From: Cryobacterium sp. CG_9.6
Lineage (GTDB): Bacteria > Actinomycetota > Actinomycetes > Actinomycetales > Microbacteriaceae
Length of the DNA stretch: 64,000 nucleotides
Reading direction: 5' to 3'
Assembly (NCBI RefSeq): GCF_029893365.1
Contig: NZ_JARXUZ010000001.1
Span: 124,001-188,000 of the forward strand
Part shown: positions 19,034-28,854 of the stretch, in pieces
How the letters are laid out: each line of letters opens with the position of its first letter
Position numbering within the stretch: the stretch's first letter is position 1
Made by a program: the position numbers and the translations under genes
Notes under the pieces: generated by a model
Seen by the model: only the letters and a program-made list of their open reading frames with translations
Told to the model about the DNA's origin: nothing
Database searches by the model: none

Positions 19034-19800
19034 TGTTCACCAGCGTTGATTACGACAAGTTCCGGGCCCTGCGGGTGACCCATGTTGCGACTCGGCTGGA
19101 GGAACTCATTCAGGACGAAGCCAACGACATCCTCACCCCCGAGCAGCTGTTCCTCACCGCGGTCGACGACGCGTTGGAGTCTCGCCGGATCAATAAGGTC
19201 GACAAGCTCATCCGCCAGGCTGCGTTCCCGATCCCGGGCGCCACCATCGCCGAGGTCGACTATCGCGAGGGACGCGGCATCACCCAGGTCAGGATGCGAC
19301 GCTATGCCGCTCATGACTGGCGCTCCGATGCGACGAATCTGCTGATCATTTCACCCACCGGAGGCGGGAAAACCTATCTCGCCTGCGCGTTGGCCATCGG
19401 CGCCTGCGAGAGCGAGCATTCGGTGCTCTACTACCGGATGGACGACCTCGCCCGAAAGCTCGTCATCGCTCGCGGTGATGCCATCGCTCACCAGAAGCTG
19501 TTGAACGAGCTGTCGAACGTCGACCTGCTCATCATCGATGACTTCCTCACCGTCGGCATCGACAGCGACGCTGGCAACGACCTATTCGCGATACTCGCCA
19601 ACCGGGAACACCGCCTCCCGACGATGATTGCCTCGCAGACCGGACCCGCGCACTGGGTCGTCGAGCTGCCCGACCGCGTCGCAGCGGACTCGATCGTGAA
19701 CCGCCTCGCCAACAACGCCCGCATCATTAAGCTCGGCCAGATCGACATGCGCCAGCAGCGCAACGACCAAGCCCGCGCCCACGAGAGCTACTGGGAATAA
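19030..19800 (+). CDS. istB: IstB-like helper ATPase of the outer IS21 element
   Basis: The 256-residue protein has Walker A in ISPTGGGKTYLACAL near residue 113 and Walker B in LLIIDDFLTVGID. It is coupled to the istA C-terminal fragment by a GTGATG overlap; an ATG at 19033 is an alternative start. The gene is intact although its transposase partner is split. It may be poorly expressed because the normal istA promoter is now 2.7 kb away behind an opposing element. Confidence 0.92.
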   Translation: MMFTSVDYDKFRALRVTHVATRLEELIQDEANDILTPEQLFLTAVDDALESRRINKVDKLIRQAAFPIPGATIAEVDYREGRGITQVRMRRYAAHDWRSDATNLLIISPTGGGKTYLACALAIGACESEHSVLYYRMDDLARKLVIARGDAIAHQKLLNELSNVDLLIIDDFLTVGIDSDAGNDLFAILANREHRLPTMIASQTGPAHWVVELPDRVAADSIVNRLANNARIIKLGQIDMRQQRNDQARAHESYWE

Positions 19801-19806
19801 CACCAA

Positions 19807-19835
19807 AGCGGCCCGGGCACCACTCCCGGGCCGCT
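19807..19835. terminator. GC-rich hairpin after istB
   Basis: A perfect 11-bp inverted repeat, AGCGGCCCGGG and CCCGGGCCGCT, with a 7-base loop lies 6 bases after the istB stop. There is no T-tract. It probably ends IS transcription, with the right terminal repeat directly after it. Confidence 0.55.
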
Positions 19836-19928
19836 ACCACCTCGTCAGAAATTTGTTACCAACTACCTGGACTGGCGCTACCATAAAGCGCTACTCGCCA
19901 CAGCACCAGCCCTGGAACCTGTGATCAA

Positions 19929-20528
19929 CTATTCACGGATCCATCCTTGAGGCGCTAAAAACGTTCTAACCACTTTTGCGGGCGTCCCGGCCACAACCGT
20001 ATTTGGTTGGACGTCTCTGGTCACGACCGCGCCGGCGGCCACAACCGAATTTTCACCAATGGTTACTCCGGGAGAGATTATTGAAAGTCGACCGAGCCAA
20101 GCATTCCTGCAAATAGTGATTGGGGCTGAAACCACCTGTTCACCCGGGGCGACCCGATGGTAATTAGTGTCCTGAATTGTCACGAGATCGGCAATCTTGA
20201 CGTTGTCACCAATGGTTACTGTCGTCATTGCTGCAATGCTCACACCTTGATTCAGGAACACGTTTTCACCAATATCTAAGGTCCCACCCGGACCGACCGC
20301 AATCCCAACGCGGAATCGTTGTCCTTGGGCTTGGAACCCCGACCCAACAAGCAGCGTGCCCCTATTTCTTATTTGCGGGAGCAGACCGTCAAGGCGTGGT
20401 AGACCTCTCACCCGAGCTCGAGCTGTACGCAGAACGATTAACGCCCTGACAATATTCAAGAGACTAGCGAGCACGCGACACTTCCGCCCAACCGGAGACA
20501 GAGAACCGATTATGCGTGCTCTTGCCAT
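19929..20528 (-). CDS. Hexapeptide-repeat acetyltransferase
   Basis: The 199 residues form a left-handed beta-helix with repeats such as TLDIGENVFLNQGVSI, TVTIGDNVKIADLVTI and VTIGENSVVAAGAVV. The tail is PNTVVAGTPAKVVR, as in serine- and galactoside-type acetyltransferases. The likely catalytic histidine is in DTNYHRVAPGE. It starts 3 bases after the pyruvyl transferase stop, so the two are co-transcribed. A role as O-acetyltransferase of EPS sugars is likely. Confidence 0.87.
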   Translation of the reverse strand: MARARIIGSLSPVGRKCRVLASLLNIVRALIVLRTARARVRGLPRLDGLLPQIRNRGTLLVGSGFQAQGQRFRVGIAVGPGGTLDIGENVFLNQGVSIAAMTTVTIGDNVKIADLVTIQDTNYHRVAPGEQVVSAPITICRNAWLGRLSIISPGVTIGENSVVAAGAVVTRDVQPNTVVAGTPAKVVRTFLAPQGWIRE

Positions 20529-20530
20529 TT

Positions 20531-21808
20531 CTAGAGATCACGGAAATTTACCGCAGCCAGCACGCGTGCCTCGTGCACACCTGAATTGATCATCGCTACC
20601 GTCTCGGTTCGACTGATTTCCAGCTCACGCAGCCGAATTTCGACGATGTTGGCGAAACCCGTCACTGGGTCGACGCAGAATCTGGGCGTACCGACCAATT
20701 CCATCAAACCAAGAACCTTCCCCTGTGTCGCCAGAACAATGGAAGGGACCCCCATACTTAGGCCGAGGATGGACAAGTGCATTCGGCCTGTGACGACAAC
20801 GTCTGCTTTAGCCACGAGAGCCTTGACTTCAGTCGGAGTGAGCAATCGCTCTACGTAATCAATGTTCGAGTATGTAGGGCCACTCGACCTAAAGGCCTCG
20901 ATCACGGAAATGTCCGTCGAAACATGAGGAAGCAGTAGTATTTCATACCCGAGCCCTCGGAGGACTTCGACTATGAGGCCATATTCTTCAGTCTGATCAA
21001 ATGTCGCCTGGATCAGACCACTCATGTTGAGAATGGCGACACGTTTCCCCGCTTCGATCCACCCTTGAAGGCGTTCGTCGTGCACATTCGGTTTTGAGGT
21101 TCCTGAATGCAAAAAGACGACGTCGGCAGCCTCTTCCACCTTCACACCATTGGCCTGCAATCGAGCTCGTGAATGCGGATCGCGAGCGAAAGCAACGACT
21201 CCGCTGCGTGTTGCCCGGCGCGCAGCAACCTGAACCTGACGGTCTACGTCGTTTTTCCAGCTAAACCCAAGTACGCGGGTCTGAATGCCAGCCTTGGCCG
21301 CCGCGGAAGCCAAGCTCCACTCGAGTACCGACGGCCGTCGTCCGTACCCGCCATCCATAACATCAGCGCCAACAATAGATAGGGAGCGAGCGCCGCGAAG
21401 AACGCGAGCGAACGCAACGATGTTAAAAAGACGGCTCACGCCCCGTCCATAGACGAGCCGTGGGAGCACAACGAGTTTGATCCTCGCCCGCTCAAATTCC
21501 TCCGGAACTTCGAAAGCATCCACACTGCGAACTATTACTCGTACAGGTCCGTCGACGTTGCCTAGGAAACTTTCGAACATAGCTTGGTCGCCAATATTTC
21601 CACCTCCTGTGGAATTAATAAGTACGTGCGCGCCCAAGTTTTGGCCTTTGTCCCGCGAGCGGGAATGCCATCCAACAACGAGACAATCAAGTTTGGAAGT
21701 CAGAGCGAGGCTGAAGCGACTGTCTAGAGCGCGTGTGAGGGCGGCTTTAACCCTGGAGTTCAAAGGTGCTCTAGTTGGGATCGGACGCGTAGATTTCGCG
21801 GATATCAA
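20531..21808 (-). CDS. Polysaccharide pyruvyl transferase family protein
   Basis: The 425-residue product contains INSTGGGNIGDQAMFESFL, a typical start of pyruvyl transferase (WcaK/CsaB) proteins. Its C-terminal signature is KADVVVTGRMHLSILGLSMGVPSIVLA. These enzymes place pyruvate ketals on sugars of EPS or cell-wall polymers, using phosphoenolpyruvate. The listed start is TTG at 21808; the first 40 residues are basic and variable, so the true start is uncertain. It is in one operon with the flippase (upstream) and the acetyltransferase (downstream). Confidence 0.88.
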   Translation of the reverse strand: MISAKSTRPIPTRAPLNSRVKAALTRALDSRFSLALTSKLDCLVVGWHSRSRDKGQNLGAHVLINSTGGGNIGDQAMFESFLGNVDGPVRVIVRSVDAFEVPEEFERARIKLVVLPRLVYGRGVSRLFNIVAFARVLRGARSLSIVGADVMDGGYGRRPSVLEWSLASAAAKAGIQTRVLGFSWKNDVDRQVQVAARRATRSGVVAFARDPHSRARLQANGVKVEEAADVVFLHSGTSKPNVHDERLQGWIEAGKRVAILNMSGLIQATFDQTEEYGLIVEVLRGLGYEILLLPHVSTDISVIEAFRSSGPTYSNIDYVERLLTPTEVKALVAKADVVVTGRMHLSILGLSMGVPSIVLATQGKVLGLMELVGTPRFCVDPVTGFANIVEIRLRELEISRTETVAMINSGVHEARVLAAVNFRDL

Positions 21809-21845
21809 ATTTTTATTCCCATCATGCCGGTGGTGGAGATGACCA

Positions 21846-23300
21846 TCACAGCTTTCGTCGAACTGTTTGGGCTGCGGCTGCAGCCAACTGCAGAAGTTCC
21901 ATTCTCAAAGGTCGGTAAGCCAGCGTTAGCCCAAGTCCAAGGATTGCTCCGATGAAGTTGATCGCGAACTGGAGGACGGTGTGGTTTACGGGCATAAGCG
22001 CCCCGAATGCAAGGCCGCACGAGGCCACTGTCACGGCTAGACCGATTCCCCTGAGGACTATAGGCGTCGTTTGTCTCACCGGGAAATCACTGATGCGACT
22101 TAGCCAAAACAATGAAACGGGCCAAGAAACTACAAGGCCAAGGGAATAGCCAGCCGCGACGCCGAGCGGACCCCAACTGCTTCCCACCGCGACGCAGAGA
22201 ATCACAAAAGTTTTTGTGACGAGGTTATATCGGAGAAGCGATTTCGTGAGAGCGCGAGCAAGAAAGACCCAATACCCTGCAAAGGTCACCACTTGGAAGA
22301 GCGCACCGATGCTCAACAGCTGAAGGATTGGCGCGGATTGCACCCAAGCGGCCCCCAGAAGTAGTCGAACAAATGGGTACGCCGTCGCGACCAGAAGTCC
22401 GAAGAATAGAGCTGCACTATAGCTAAGTATCAGTTGTATACGAATGATCGCCCGAACGAACACGTCCTTGGACTCAACTCGAGATAGAAGTGGAAGCACA
22501 ACGTTTGAAAGAGGGGCCAAAAGCTGCACGACCGGCAATGTAATGATCTGGAATGCTCGACTATAGAGGCCGAGGGCCGAGGCACCCGACCGAGCACCGA
22601 GGATGATGCTGTCAATGTTGTAGCTTATGTAACCGACGATTTGGGCCCAGCCCAGATTCCACCCGTACTGAAGAAATGACTTAATTTCTGTTCTACGCGA
22701 CGGCAGGCTGGGAATCCATCTGGCAGATGCAACCCGGAGAATGCAGAGTGTGGCTGCTATCCCCAGTTGTAACCCAACTAGTGCCCAATATCCCCCTCCA
22801 AGAAGCGCAAGAATCACGGCAACGGCCAAGCCTGCGACCTGCGACGCCACATCTGTGGCGGCTACGGCTAAAAATCGGTGATTCCGTATGAGCTCGACTT
22901 GAAATTGCGTCTGAACGCCATTCAGGATGAACGTCATCGAGATCGCAAGAATGACGTTAACCAGTCGAGGATCGCCATAAAGCGACGCGATTAGATTGGC
23001 TGCCGCACAGCTAGCCCCTGCGAGAAAAAGGCCAAGCAGTGAGTTAATCCAGAAAAGGTTGGATTTCTGTGCGTGACTTACCGATTTTGCTTGCACGGCC
23101 GCTGATGAAAGACCGAAATCTCGAAAAAGCTCCCCCACTCCGACGATGGCCATAACCATTGCTAGAAGGCCGAAGTCCGAGGGCGACAGCAGGCGTCCAA
23201 GAACAACTAGATTCACGAGGAGCAGGCCTAGCTTGATGACCTGCCCTGTAACCACTGCCGTGCCACCTCGAGTAGCAGCAGCCGACAAGCTCACAGGCAA
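21846..23300 (-). CDS. Polysaccharide flippase (Wzx/WzxC-type, MOP superfamily)
   Basis: The 484-residue protein has about 12-14 membrane segments. It starts with RGGTAVVTGQVIKLGLLLVN and VVLGRLLSPSDFGLLAMV, which match lipopolysaccharide-type flippases, and has YNIDSIILGARSGASALGLYSRAF in the middle. It would move undecaprenyl-linked repeat units across the membrane for the Wzy-like protein at 10.4 kb. It is the first gene of the minus-strand part of the locus, with the long gene-poor stretch upstream. Confidence 0.92.
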   Translation of the reverse strand: MPVSLSAAATRGGTAVVTGQVIKLGLLLVNLVVLGRLLSPSDFGLLAMVMAIVGVGELFRDFGLSSAAVQAKSVSHAQKSNLFWINSLLGLFLAGASCAAANLIASLYGDPRLVNVILAISMTFILNGVQTQFQVELIRNHRFLAVAATDVASQVAGLAVAVILALLGGGYWALVGLQLGIAATLCILRVASARWIPSLPSRRTEIKSFLQYGWNLGWAQIVGYISYNIDSIILGARSGASALGLYSRAFQIITLPVVQLLAPLSNVVLPLLSRVESKDVFVRAIIRIQLILSYSAALFFGLLVATAYPFVRLLLGAAWVQSAPILQLLSIGALFQVVTFAGYWVFLARALTKSLLRYNLVTKTFVILCVAVGSSWGPLGVAAGYSLGLVVSWPVSLFWLSRISDFPVRQTTPIVLRGIGLAVTVASCGLAFGALMPVNHTVLQFAINFIGAILGLGLTLAYRPLRMELLQLAAAAAQTVRRKL

Positions 23301-24160
<860 letters not shown>

Positions 24161-24313
24161 GTGCCACGAAGAATCGTCCTACGCTGGATTCATGCCCTAG
24201 GAGAAAAAGGCCAAAATCGCTGCCTTCAGTGTCAGCGCACCATAACGGGGGCTCTCGTGAATCGCTGGTGTTCTGCGGAGTGCGAGGACTACTGGGTCCA
24301 AGACTGTGCATAA
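24161..24313 (+). CDS. Small putative zinc-binding protein
   Basis: A 50-residue frame starts at a GTG with AGGAGG at 24148-24153, 7 bases upstream. The product begins VPRRIVLRWIHALGEKG. It has a C-x2-C pair (RCLQCQ, residues 21 and 24) and a C-x3-C pair (WCSAEC, residues 37 and 41), followed by EDYWVQDCA. This spacing fits a four-cysteine zinc finger. No family was recognised. The strong ribosome binding site, the motif and the clean stop support a real gene. It lies between the CTGG tract and the DUF4012 gene. Confidence 0.65.
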   Translation: MPRRIVLRWIHALGEKGQNRCLQCQRTITGALVNRWCSAECEDYWVQDCA

Positions 24314-24587
24314 GTATCACCGGGCTGGTAGCGAAGGAACACGAGTCTCTCCCTAAACGACTTCCACGGAAGTTCTCGGAACGAGCACACGTAGAAACCT
24401 CAACCGGACCCACCTCCTCAAACGAAGTTTTTTGAAAGAATCGAGTGGAGGGCGGTGGCCATAAACATTCAAAGACCATTGAAATTCGGAGCGCTCCCAC
24501 TTCCAACTGGCAATCTCGTGAGAGCGGATAGATTGAACGATCGGTTCACGTCAGGTCAGCTCGGGTTCATAGATTAGCGTTTGATCT

Positions 24588-26483
24588 GTGAGTGATTCAG
24601 TAGGGGACCGTGCTGCGGGCGCGAAGAGGCCAACAAATATCGGTAACACTAGCGGTGGGGGAAACGATGTGGGTAGTACCCCAGCTCGGCGAGGGGTGAA
24701 AAAACGTCGCAACCGCCGCGTGTGGACTGGCGCGTCCGTGGCCGTGGGCGCGGTTCTCGTGCTCGGAGCAGCTGGCGGCTGGGTAGGCGCCAAGGCTCTC
24801 TCCGTGAAAACAGAGTTAGAGACAGCACAGGGGCTCGTCGGCACGCTCAAGACGGACGCAGCAGCCATGGACTTCGTGAAACTCGGCGAGACGTCGACTG
24901 ACCTATCCGCCGCCACGAGCAAAGCCGTTGCCGAAGCCCACGACCCACTGTGGCGGGCGGCCGAAGTTATTCCTATTGCAGGAGCGAACCTCACCGCCGT
25001 GCGCCAGATGGCCGAAGCCATTGATCTCGTGGCGCAGGATGCCGTGGGGCCAGTGGCGACCGTGGCTTCGAGCTTGAGTGCCGCGTCACTGAAACCCGTT
25101 GACGGAAAGATTGATCTCGCACCGATCGTGGCGCTGAACACCGCCCTCGCGACAGCGAGCACCGCGCTTGACTCGGCCGCGGCATCCGTGGCTGCCATCG
25201 AACTAGGCGGCACCATTGACCAAGTGAACGCGGCCGGCACCCAGCTTTCCACCATGTTGGACAGCGCAGCGACCACCGTGAGCGACGTGAGCACGTTCAC
25301 CTCGGTGGCCCCCGAGATGCTCGGAGTCTCTGGACCGCGCACCTACATTCTGATCTTTCAGAACCTCGCCGAAACCACTGCGCTGGGCGGAACAGCGGCG
25401 GCGCTCACCGAGGTGACGGTGAACGATGGTGCCATCAGTATTGCGCGCCAGGCCTCGAGTCAGGACTTCGCGTGGCGTGACGGAGCACCGGTCATTGCGG
25501 AAAATCCCACGCTATCGGCCCTGTTTGGACCGTTGATGTACACGCGGCTGAACCTCGCCACCAGCAGGCCCGACTTTCCCACGGCGGCAGAGATTACGCA
25601 GGCGTTCTGGCAAAACGACATGGGCGGAACGGTTGACGGGGTCATCTCGATCGACCCGGCTGCCCTGGCACACATGCTCGGGGCCACCGGCCCGGTGACC
25701 ATGACGACAGGCGATGTGCTCACCGAGGACAACGCCGTGTCGCTGTTGCTGAACGAGATCTACTTTCGCTACCAGGGCAGGGATGGCCCCGATCAGACCG
25801 ACGCGTTCTTTGCCGAGGCCGCGAAGACCATGTTCGACGCGGTAACGAACTCCACCGCCGACCCGCAGGTGATGCTGAAGGCCGTGGCTCAGGGTGTGGA
25901 GGAGCACCGCATCATGGCCTGGAGCTCGCACCCGGAGGAACAGGCAATTCTTGCCGGCACACCGATCGCGGGTATCTTGCCGACCAGCAACGATGAGGCC
26001 ACCACCACCGGGGTGTTTTTTCGAGACATGTCCGAGTCGAAGATGGACTACTACCTTGAGACCAGTGCCCAGCTGAGCACCGATTCGTGCACCGCAGAGA
26101 ACCCCACCTTTAGCACGAGAGTGAACCTGCACTCCACCGTTACGCCGGCTATCGCCGCGACGCTGCCGAGATATGTGGCCAGCGGCGCGTGGAAGGCCGA
26201 GCAGTTCCGCACCGAAATCTTCGTCTACGGTCCTCCCGGAACCACGTTCGAGTCGTCGGCCGTTGAGGCCTCCGGCGGCGCGGAGCTCGAGACCACAACC
26301 GACGACCTGGGGCGCCCCGTGGCGCGGTTCTCGGTGATGCTCACTCCCGGACAGACCAGCGCAGTCACGGCCACGTTCACCGGCGCGGCCGGCCCCTATG
26401 CCACTCCCGTGCTGCAGACAACCCCCATGTTGAACCCCACCGTGGTGACGGTGGACGCCCCGGGTTGTACGCCCCAGAAGTAG
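24588..26483 (+). CDS. DUF4012 domain-containing membrane protein
   Basis: The 631-residue protein has a basic, Gly/Ser-rich N-terminus, one membrane segment at about residues 45-68 and a large external region. The DUF4012 part starts near residue 245 with YILIFQNLAETTALGGTAAALTEV. DUF4012 proteins are widespread in actinobacteria near surface-polysaccharide genes, and their activity is not established. The GTG start follows about 270 bases without another gene, where its promoter should be. The base composition is again GC-rich as in the core genome, so the gene marks the right border of the EPS region. Confidence 0.88.
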   Translation: MSDSVGDRAAGAKRPTNIGNTSGGGNDVGSTPARRGVKKRRNRRVWTGASVAVGAVLVLGAAGGWVGAKALSVKTELETAQGLVGTLKTDAAAMDFVKLGETSTDLSAATSKAVAEAHDPLWRAAEVIPIAGANLTAVRQMAEAIDLVAQDAVGPVATVASSLSAASLKPVDGKIDLAPIVALNTALATASTALDSAAASVAAIELGGTIDQVNAAGTQLSTMLDSAATTVSDVSTFTSVAPEMLGVSGPRTYILIFQNLAETTALGGTAAALTEVTVNDGAISIARQASSQDFAWRDGAPVIAENPTLSALFGPLMYTRLNLATSRPDFPTAAEITQAFWQNDMGGTVDGVISIDPAALAHMLGATGPVTMTTGDVLTEDNAVSLLLNEIYFRYQGRDGPDQTDAFFAEAAKTMFDAVTNSTADPQVMLKAVAQGVEEHRIMAWSSHPEEQAILAGTPIAGILPTSNDEATTTGVFFRDMSESKMDYYLETSAQLSTDSCTAENPTFSTRVNLHSTVTPAIAATLPRYVASGAWKAEQFRTEIFVYGPPGTTFESSAVEASGGAELETTTDDLGRPVARFSVMLTPGQTSAVTATFTGAAGPYATPVLQTTPMLNPTVVTVDAPGCTPQK

Positions 26484-26514
26484 CCGGAGCGGGCTGTGAT
26501 CGAGCCTTTGTGAT

Positions 26515-26667
26515 CTAGCCGATGGTGAGGGCCGCGTAGCCGAGGCCACCAGCGGCGATCACAGCCACCGCGAGAAGCACGTACTGCAGTGCTTTGGTGC
26601 TGCGACCACGACGTAGCAGCGCTTTGTGGCCCATCTGTTCGGGCCGGATTCTAGTCATACATTTCAT
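26515..26667 (-). CDS. Small single-span membrane protein
   Basis: A 50-residue frame starting MKCMTRIRPEQMGHKALL ends in one hydrophobic segment (YVLLAVAVIAAGGLGYAALTIG). GAGG lies 7 bases before the first ATG (26667); a second in-frame ATG is at 26658. It is convergent with the DUF4012 gene and divergent from the epimerase-like gene. The product is basic outside the membrane segment. No family is recognised. Codon use looks coding, but the short length limits certainty. Confidence 0.6.
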   Translation of the reverse strand: MKCMTRIRPEQMGHKALLRRGRSTKALQYVLLAVAVIAAGGLGYAALTIG

Positions 26668-26797
26668 TGTATCGCCTCATAAGCAGGCGAACGAAGACGG
26701 TGTTCGGGGGTACGCACCTGCCAGCGAAACACCACCTCGGTACAAGTAGATTATGAGGAACGGCACGACCGAGTCGCGCCAGGCAAAGAGGAGCGAT

Positions 26798-27643
26798 ATG
26801 ACGGTAGTTATTGCAGGATGCGGCGACCTGGGCACCGAGGTTGGGTTGCGGTTCGCCGCCCTCGGTCACAACATTCTGGGGCTGCGCCGAAACGCCGATG
26901 TGCTTCCCGACAGCTTCACCGGGCAGTCCGTAGACCTCTCCCTCGAGAAGCCCGCGCTGCCCGCCGACACGGAATTCGTGGTGGTGGCCATTGCCGCCGG
27001 CAACCCCACCCCCGAGGTGTACCGGGCGGCCTACGTTGACGGCCTGCGCAACCTGCTCAACGCCCTCGACGGCATCACGCCCCGCCGGGTGCTGCTCGTG
27101 TCCTCCACCGCCGTATACGACGTGCACGACGGCAGCTGGGTGAACGAAGAGACCCCCGCCACCCCGAGTGCGGGAAACGACACCATTTTGCTGGAAGCCG
27201 AGCAGATGTTGCACGCACGCTTTCCCGACGCCACCGTTCTGCGCCTCTCGGGAATCTACGGTCCCGGTCGGGAACGACTCATTGCGCAGGTGCGCGACGG
27301 CAAGGCCCGGGTATCCACGGCGTCGAGGCACACGAACCGCATCCACCGCGACGATGCGGCCGGCGCGATCATGCATCTGCTCACCCGCGACGAGGCACCG
27401 GCTCCCCTGTACCTGGGCGTCGATAACGCTCCCGTGCTCATGAACGAGGTGGTCACGTTCTTGGCCGAGGAGCTGGGCCTGCCCGAACCGGAGCGTGACG
27501 ACACCCCGAACCCCAGCAAGCGGGGCGGCGACAAGCGCCTGAGCAACCAGCTGCTGCGCGACACGGGCTTCGCGTTCACGTATCCCACCTATCGAGAGGG
27601 CTACCGCGCGCTCCTCAATGGTGACGGAGTACGACACCCCTGA
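26798..27643 (+). CDS. NAD(P)-dependent epimerase/dehydratase-like (SDR) protein
   Basis: From the ATG preceded by AAGAGGAG the product has 281 residues. A Rossmann motif (VVIAGCGDLGTEVGLRF) opens the protein. RVLLVSSTAVYDVHDG gives the serine region and LRLSGIYGPGRERL the C-terminal SDR segment. A full YxxxK is not obvious, as in YeeZ-like extended SDRs with altered active sites. The substrate is unknown. The frame extends 45 bases upstream, but the ribosome binding site favours 26798. Confidence 0.82.
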   Translation: MTVVIAGCGDLGTEVGLRFAALGHNILGLRRNADVLPDSFTGQSVDLSLEKPALPADTEFVVVAIAAGNPTPEVYRAAYVDGLRNLLNALDGITPRRVLLVSSTAVYDVHDGSWVNEETPATPSAGNDTILLEAEQMLHARFPDATVLRLSGIYGPGRERLIAQVRDGKARVSTASRHTNRIHRDDAAGAIMHLLTRDEAPAPLYLGVDNAPVLMNEVVTFLAEELGLPEPERDDTPNPSKRGGDKRLSNQLLRDTGFAFTYPTYREGYRALLNGDGVRHP

Positions 27644-27833
27644 CTTGGGGGTCTAACTGCCCACATAGATGGGCTGTTGAGAGTGCGCAATTGGCGATGA
27701 GATACCCCTGAAAAAGGAGCCCCCTGACCCCGATTTCGCTCCACCCAAGAAACCCGACCAATCCGAGTTGACTGGATCTCCGAATAGATAGCAAGCCACG
27801 GGTTAGCCGTGAAATCTACAGGAGGTAATCGAC

Positions 27834-28241
27834 ATGACTCAATCACCCAACCGTCTCATCGCAACCATTTTTGGTGCGGTCTATCTGCTCGTTGGACTTC
27901 TCGGCTTCGCCTACACCGGAGGCGTAAGCCTTGTCGCAACATCAGGTGGACTGATTCTCGGCATCTTTGAGGTCAACCCGCTGCACAATATTGCCCACCT
28001 TCTCATTGGTGCCGCCCTTCTCATCGCCGGACTCTCCAGCGTCTCGGCCGCGAAGGCGACCAACACCACAATCGGTGCGGTTTACCTGCTGCTGGGTATT
28101 GTCGGTTTCTTCCTGGTGGGTACCGGCCTCAACATCCTGGCTCTCAACACGGCCGACCACTTCTTGCACCTCGCGAGCGCTATCGTTCTGCTCGGCGCCG
28201 GTCTGGCCGCCGATAAGTCCGTGCGTTCAGCCACCGCGTAG
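27834..28241 (+). CDS. DUF4383 domain-containing membrane protein
   Basis: This 135-residue protein has four membrane segments and the family-like core NPLHNIAHLLIGAALL with NTADHFLHLASAIVLL. An AGGAGG ribosome binding site precedes the ATG. About 190 bases upstream hold no gene and probably the promoter. The family function is unknown. The next gene, 32 bases downstream, is also a small membrane protein and is likely co-transcribed. Confidence 0.88.
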   Translation: MTQSPNRLIATIFGAVYLLVGLLGFAYTGGVSLVATSGGLILGIFEVNPLHNIAHLLIGAALLIAGLSSVSAAKATNTTIGAVYLLLGIVGFFLVGTGLNILALNTADHFLHLASAIVLLGAGLAADKSVRSATA

Positions 28242-28273
28242 CTGAACCTCGCCGACACTGGAAGGGAGCCCCC

Positions 28274-28846
28274 ATGACCCCGGCTATCCGCATCTTGCTT
28301 GCCTTCTCGGCCCTCGGGGCCGGGCTCATCCACCTGGCCATTGGCGCCGGAGCTCCCTTCCCCTTGTCGGTCCTGCTCGTGGGGTTCGGTGTCGCCGAAC
28401 TCGGCTGGGCCGTGGCCACGCTGGCGACCGGGCGCATTATTTGGCCGCGCATCACCCTGGGCGGCGCGCTCATTCCGGTGGCTGTGTGGGCGGTCACGGT
28501 CGCGCTCGGCAGTGGCCTGGGCGTGACCGCGGCGGACACCGGACTTCCGCTCTATCCCATGCTTGTTGCCTCGCTGTTCAACGTGTTCCTCGCCGTGGCA
28601 CTCACCGTCATTGGCCGTCAGCGTGCGAACCCGGCGAAAACCGCAGGCACCACGGAGACCGCGACACCGGCCAAGCCGGCCGGGTGGAAATTTGCCACCG
28701 CGCTGGTTGTGGGCGGCCTCGTCTTCTCAGGTCTCACCACACCGGCACTAGCCGGAACGAACGCCGGCCTCTACGCGGTACCCCACGGTTCCCACTCGGT
28801 CCCGGGGCTCGAGAGCCTCAACGGCGGCGGTCACGCCGGTCACTAG
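28274..28846 (+). CDS. Multi-span membrane protein of unknown function
   Basis: The 190 residues form about four membrane segments to residue 115, a charged Ala/Thr/Pro linker, and a fifth hydrophobic segment. The short tail PHGSHSVPGLESLNGGGHAGH contains four histidines. The ATG follows GGAAGGGAG. The histidine-rich end could bind metal, but this is only a suggestion. I do not recognise a named family. It is convergent with the helicase gene and 8 bases from its end. Confidence 0.75.
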   Translation: MTPAIRILLAFSALGAGLIHLAIGAGAPFPLSVLLVGFGVAELGWAVATLATGRIIWPRITLGGALIPVAVWAVTVALGSGLGVTAADTGLPLYPMLVASLFNVFLAVALTVIGRQRANPAKTAGTTETATPAKPAGWKFATALVVGGLVFSGLTTPALAGTNAGLYAVPHGSHSVPGLESLNGGGHAGH

Positions 28847-28854
28847 TGCACGCG

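Larger units (their letters stand above)
14616..19900 (+). mobile_element. IS21-family element interrupted by a second IS21-family element
   Basis: The ends are terminal inverted repeats: TGGCGAGTAGGGCTT at the left and TGGCGAGTAGCGCTT on the opposite strand at the right, both continuing into GGTAGCGCCAGTCC. The element is flanked by a 5-bp direct repeat CAGCA at 14611-14615 and 19901-19905, a target duplication. Inside are istA (split) and istB. Without the inner insertion (15142-17822) and one copy of its target repeat the element is about 2.6 kb, normal for IS21. It lies between the beta-helix gene and a convergent acyltransferase gene without breaking either. Confidence 0.92.
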
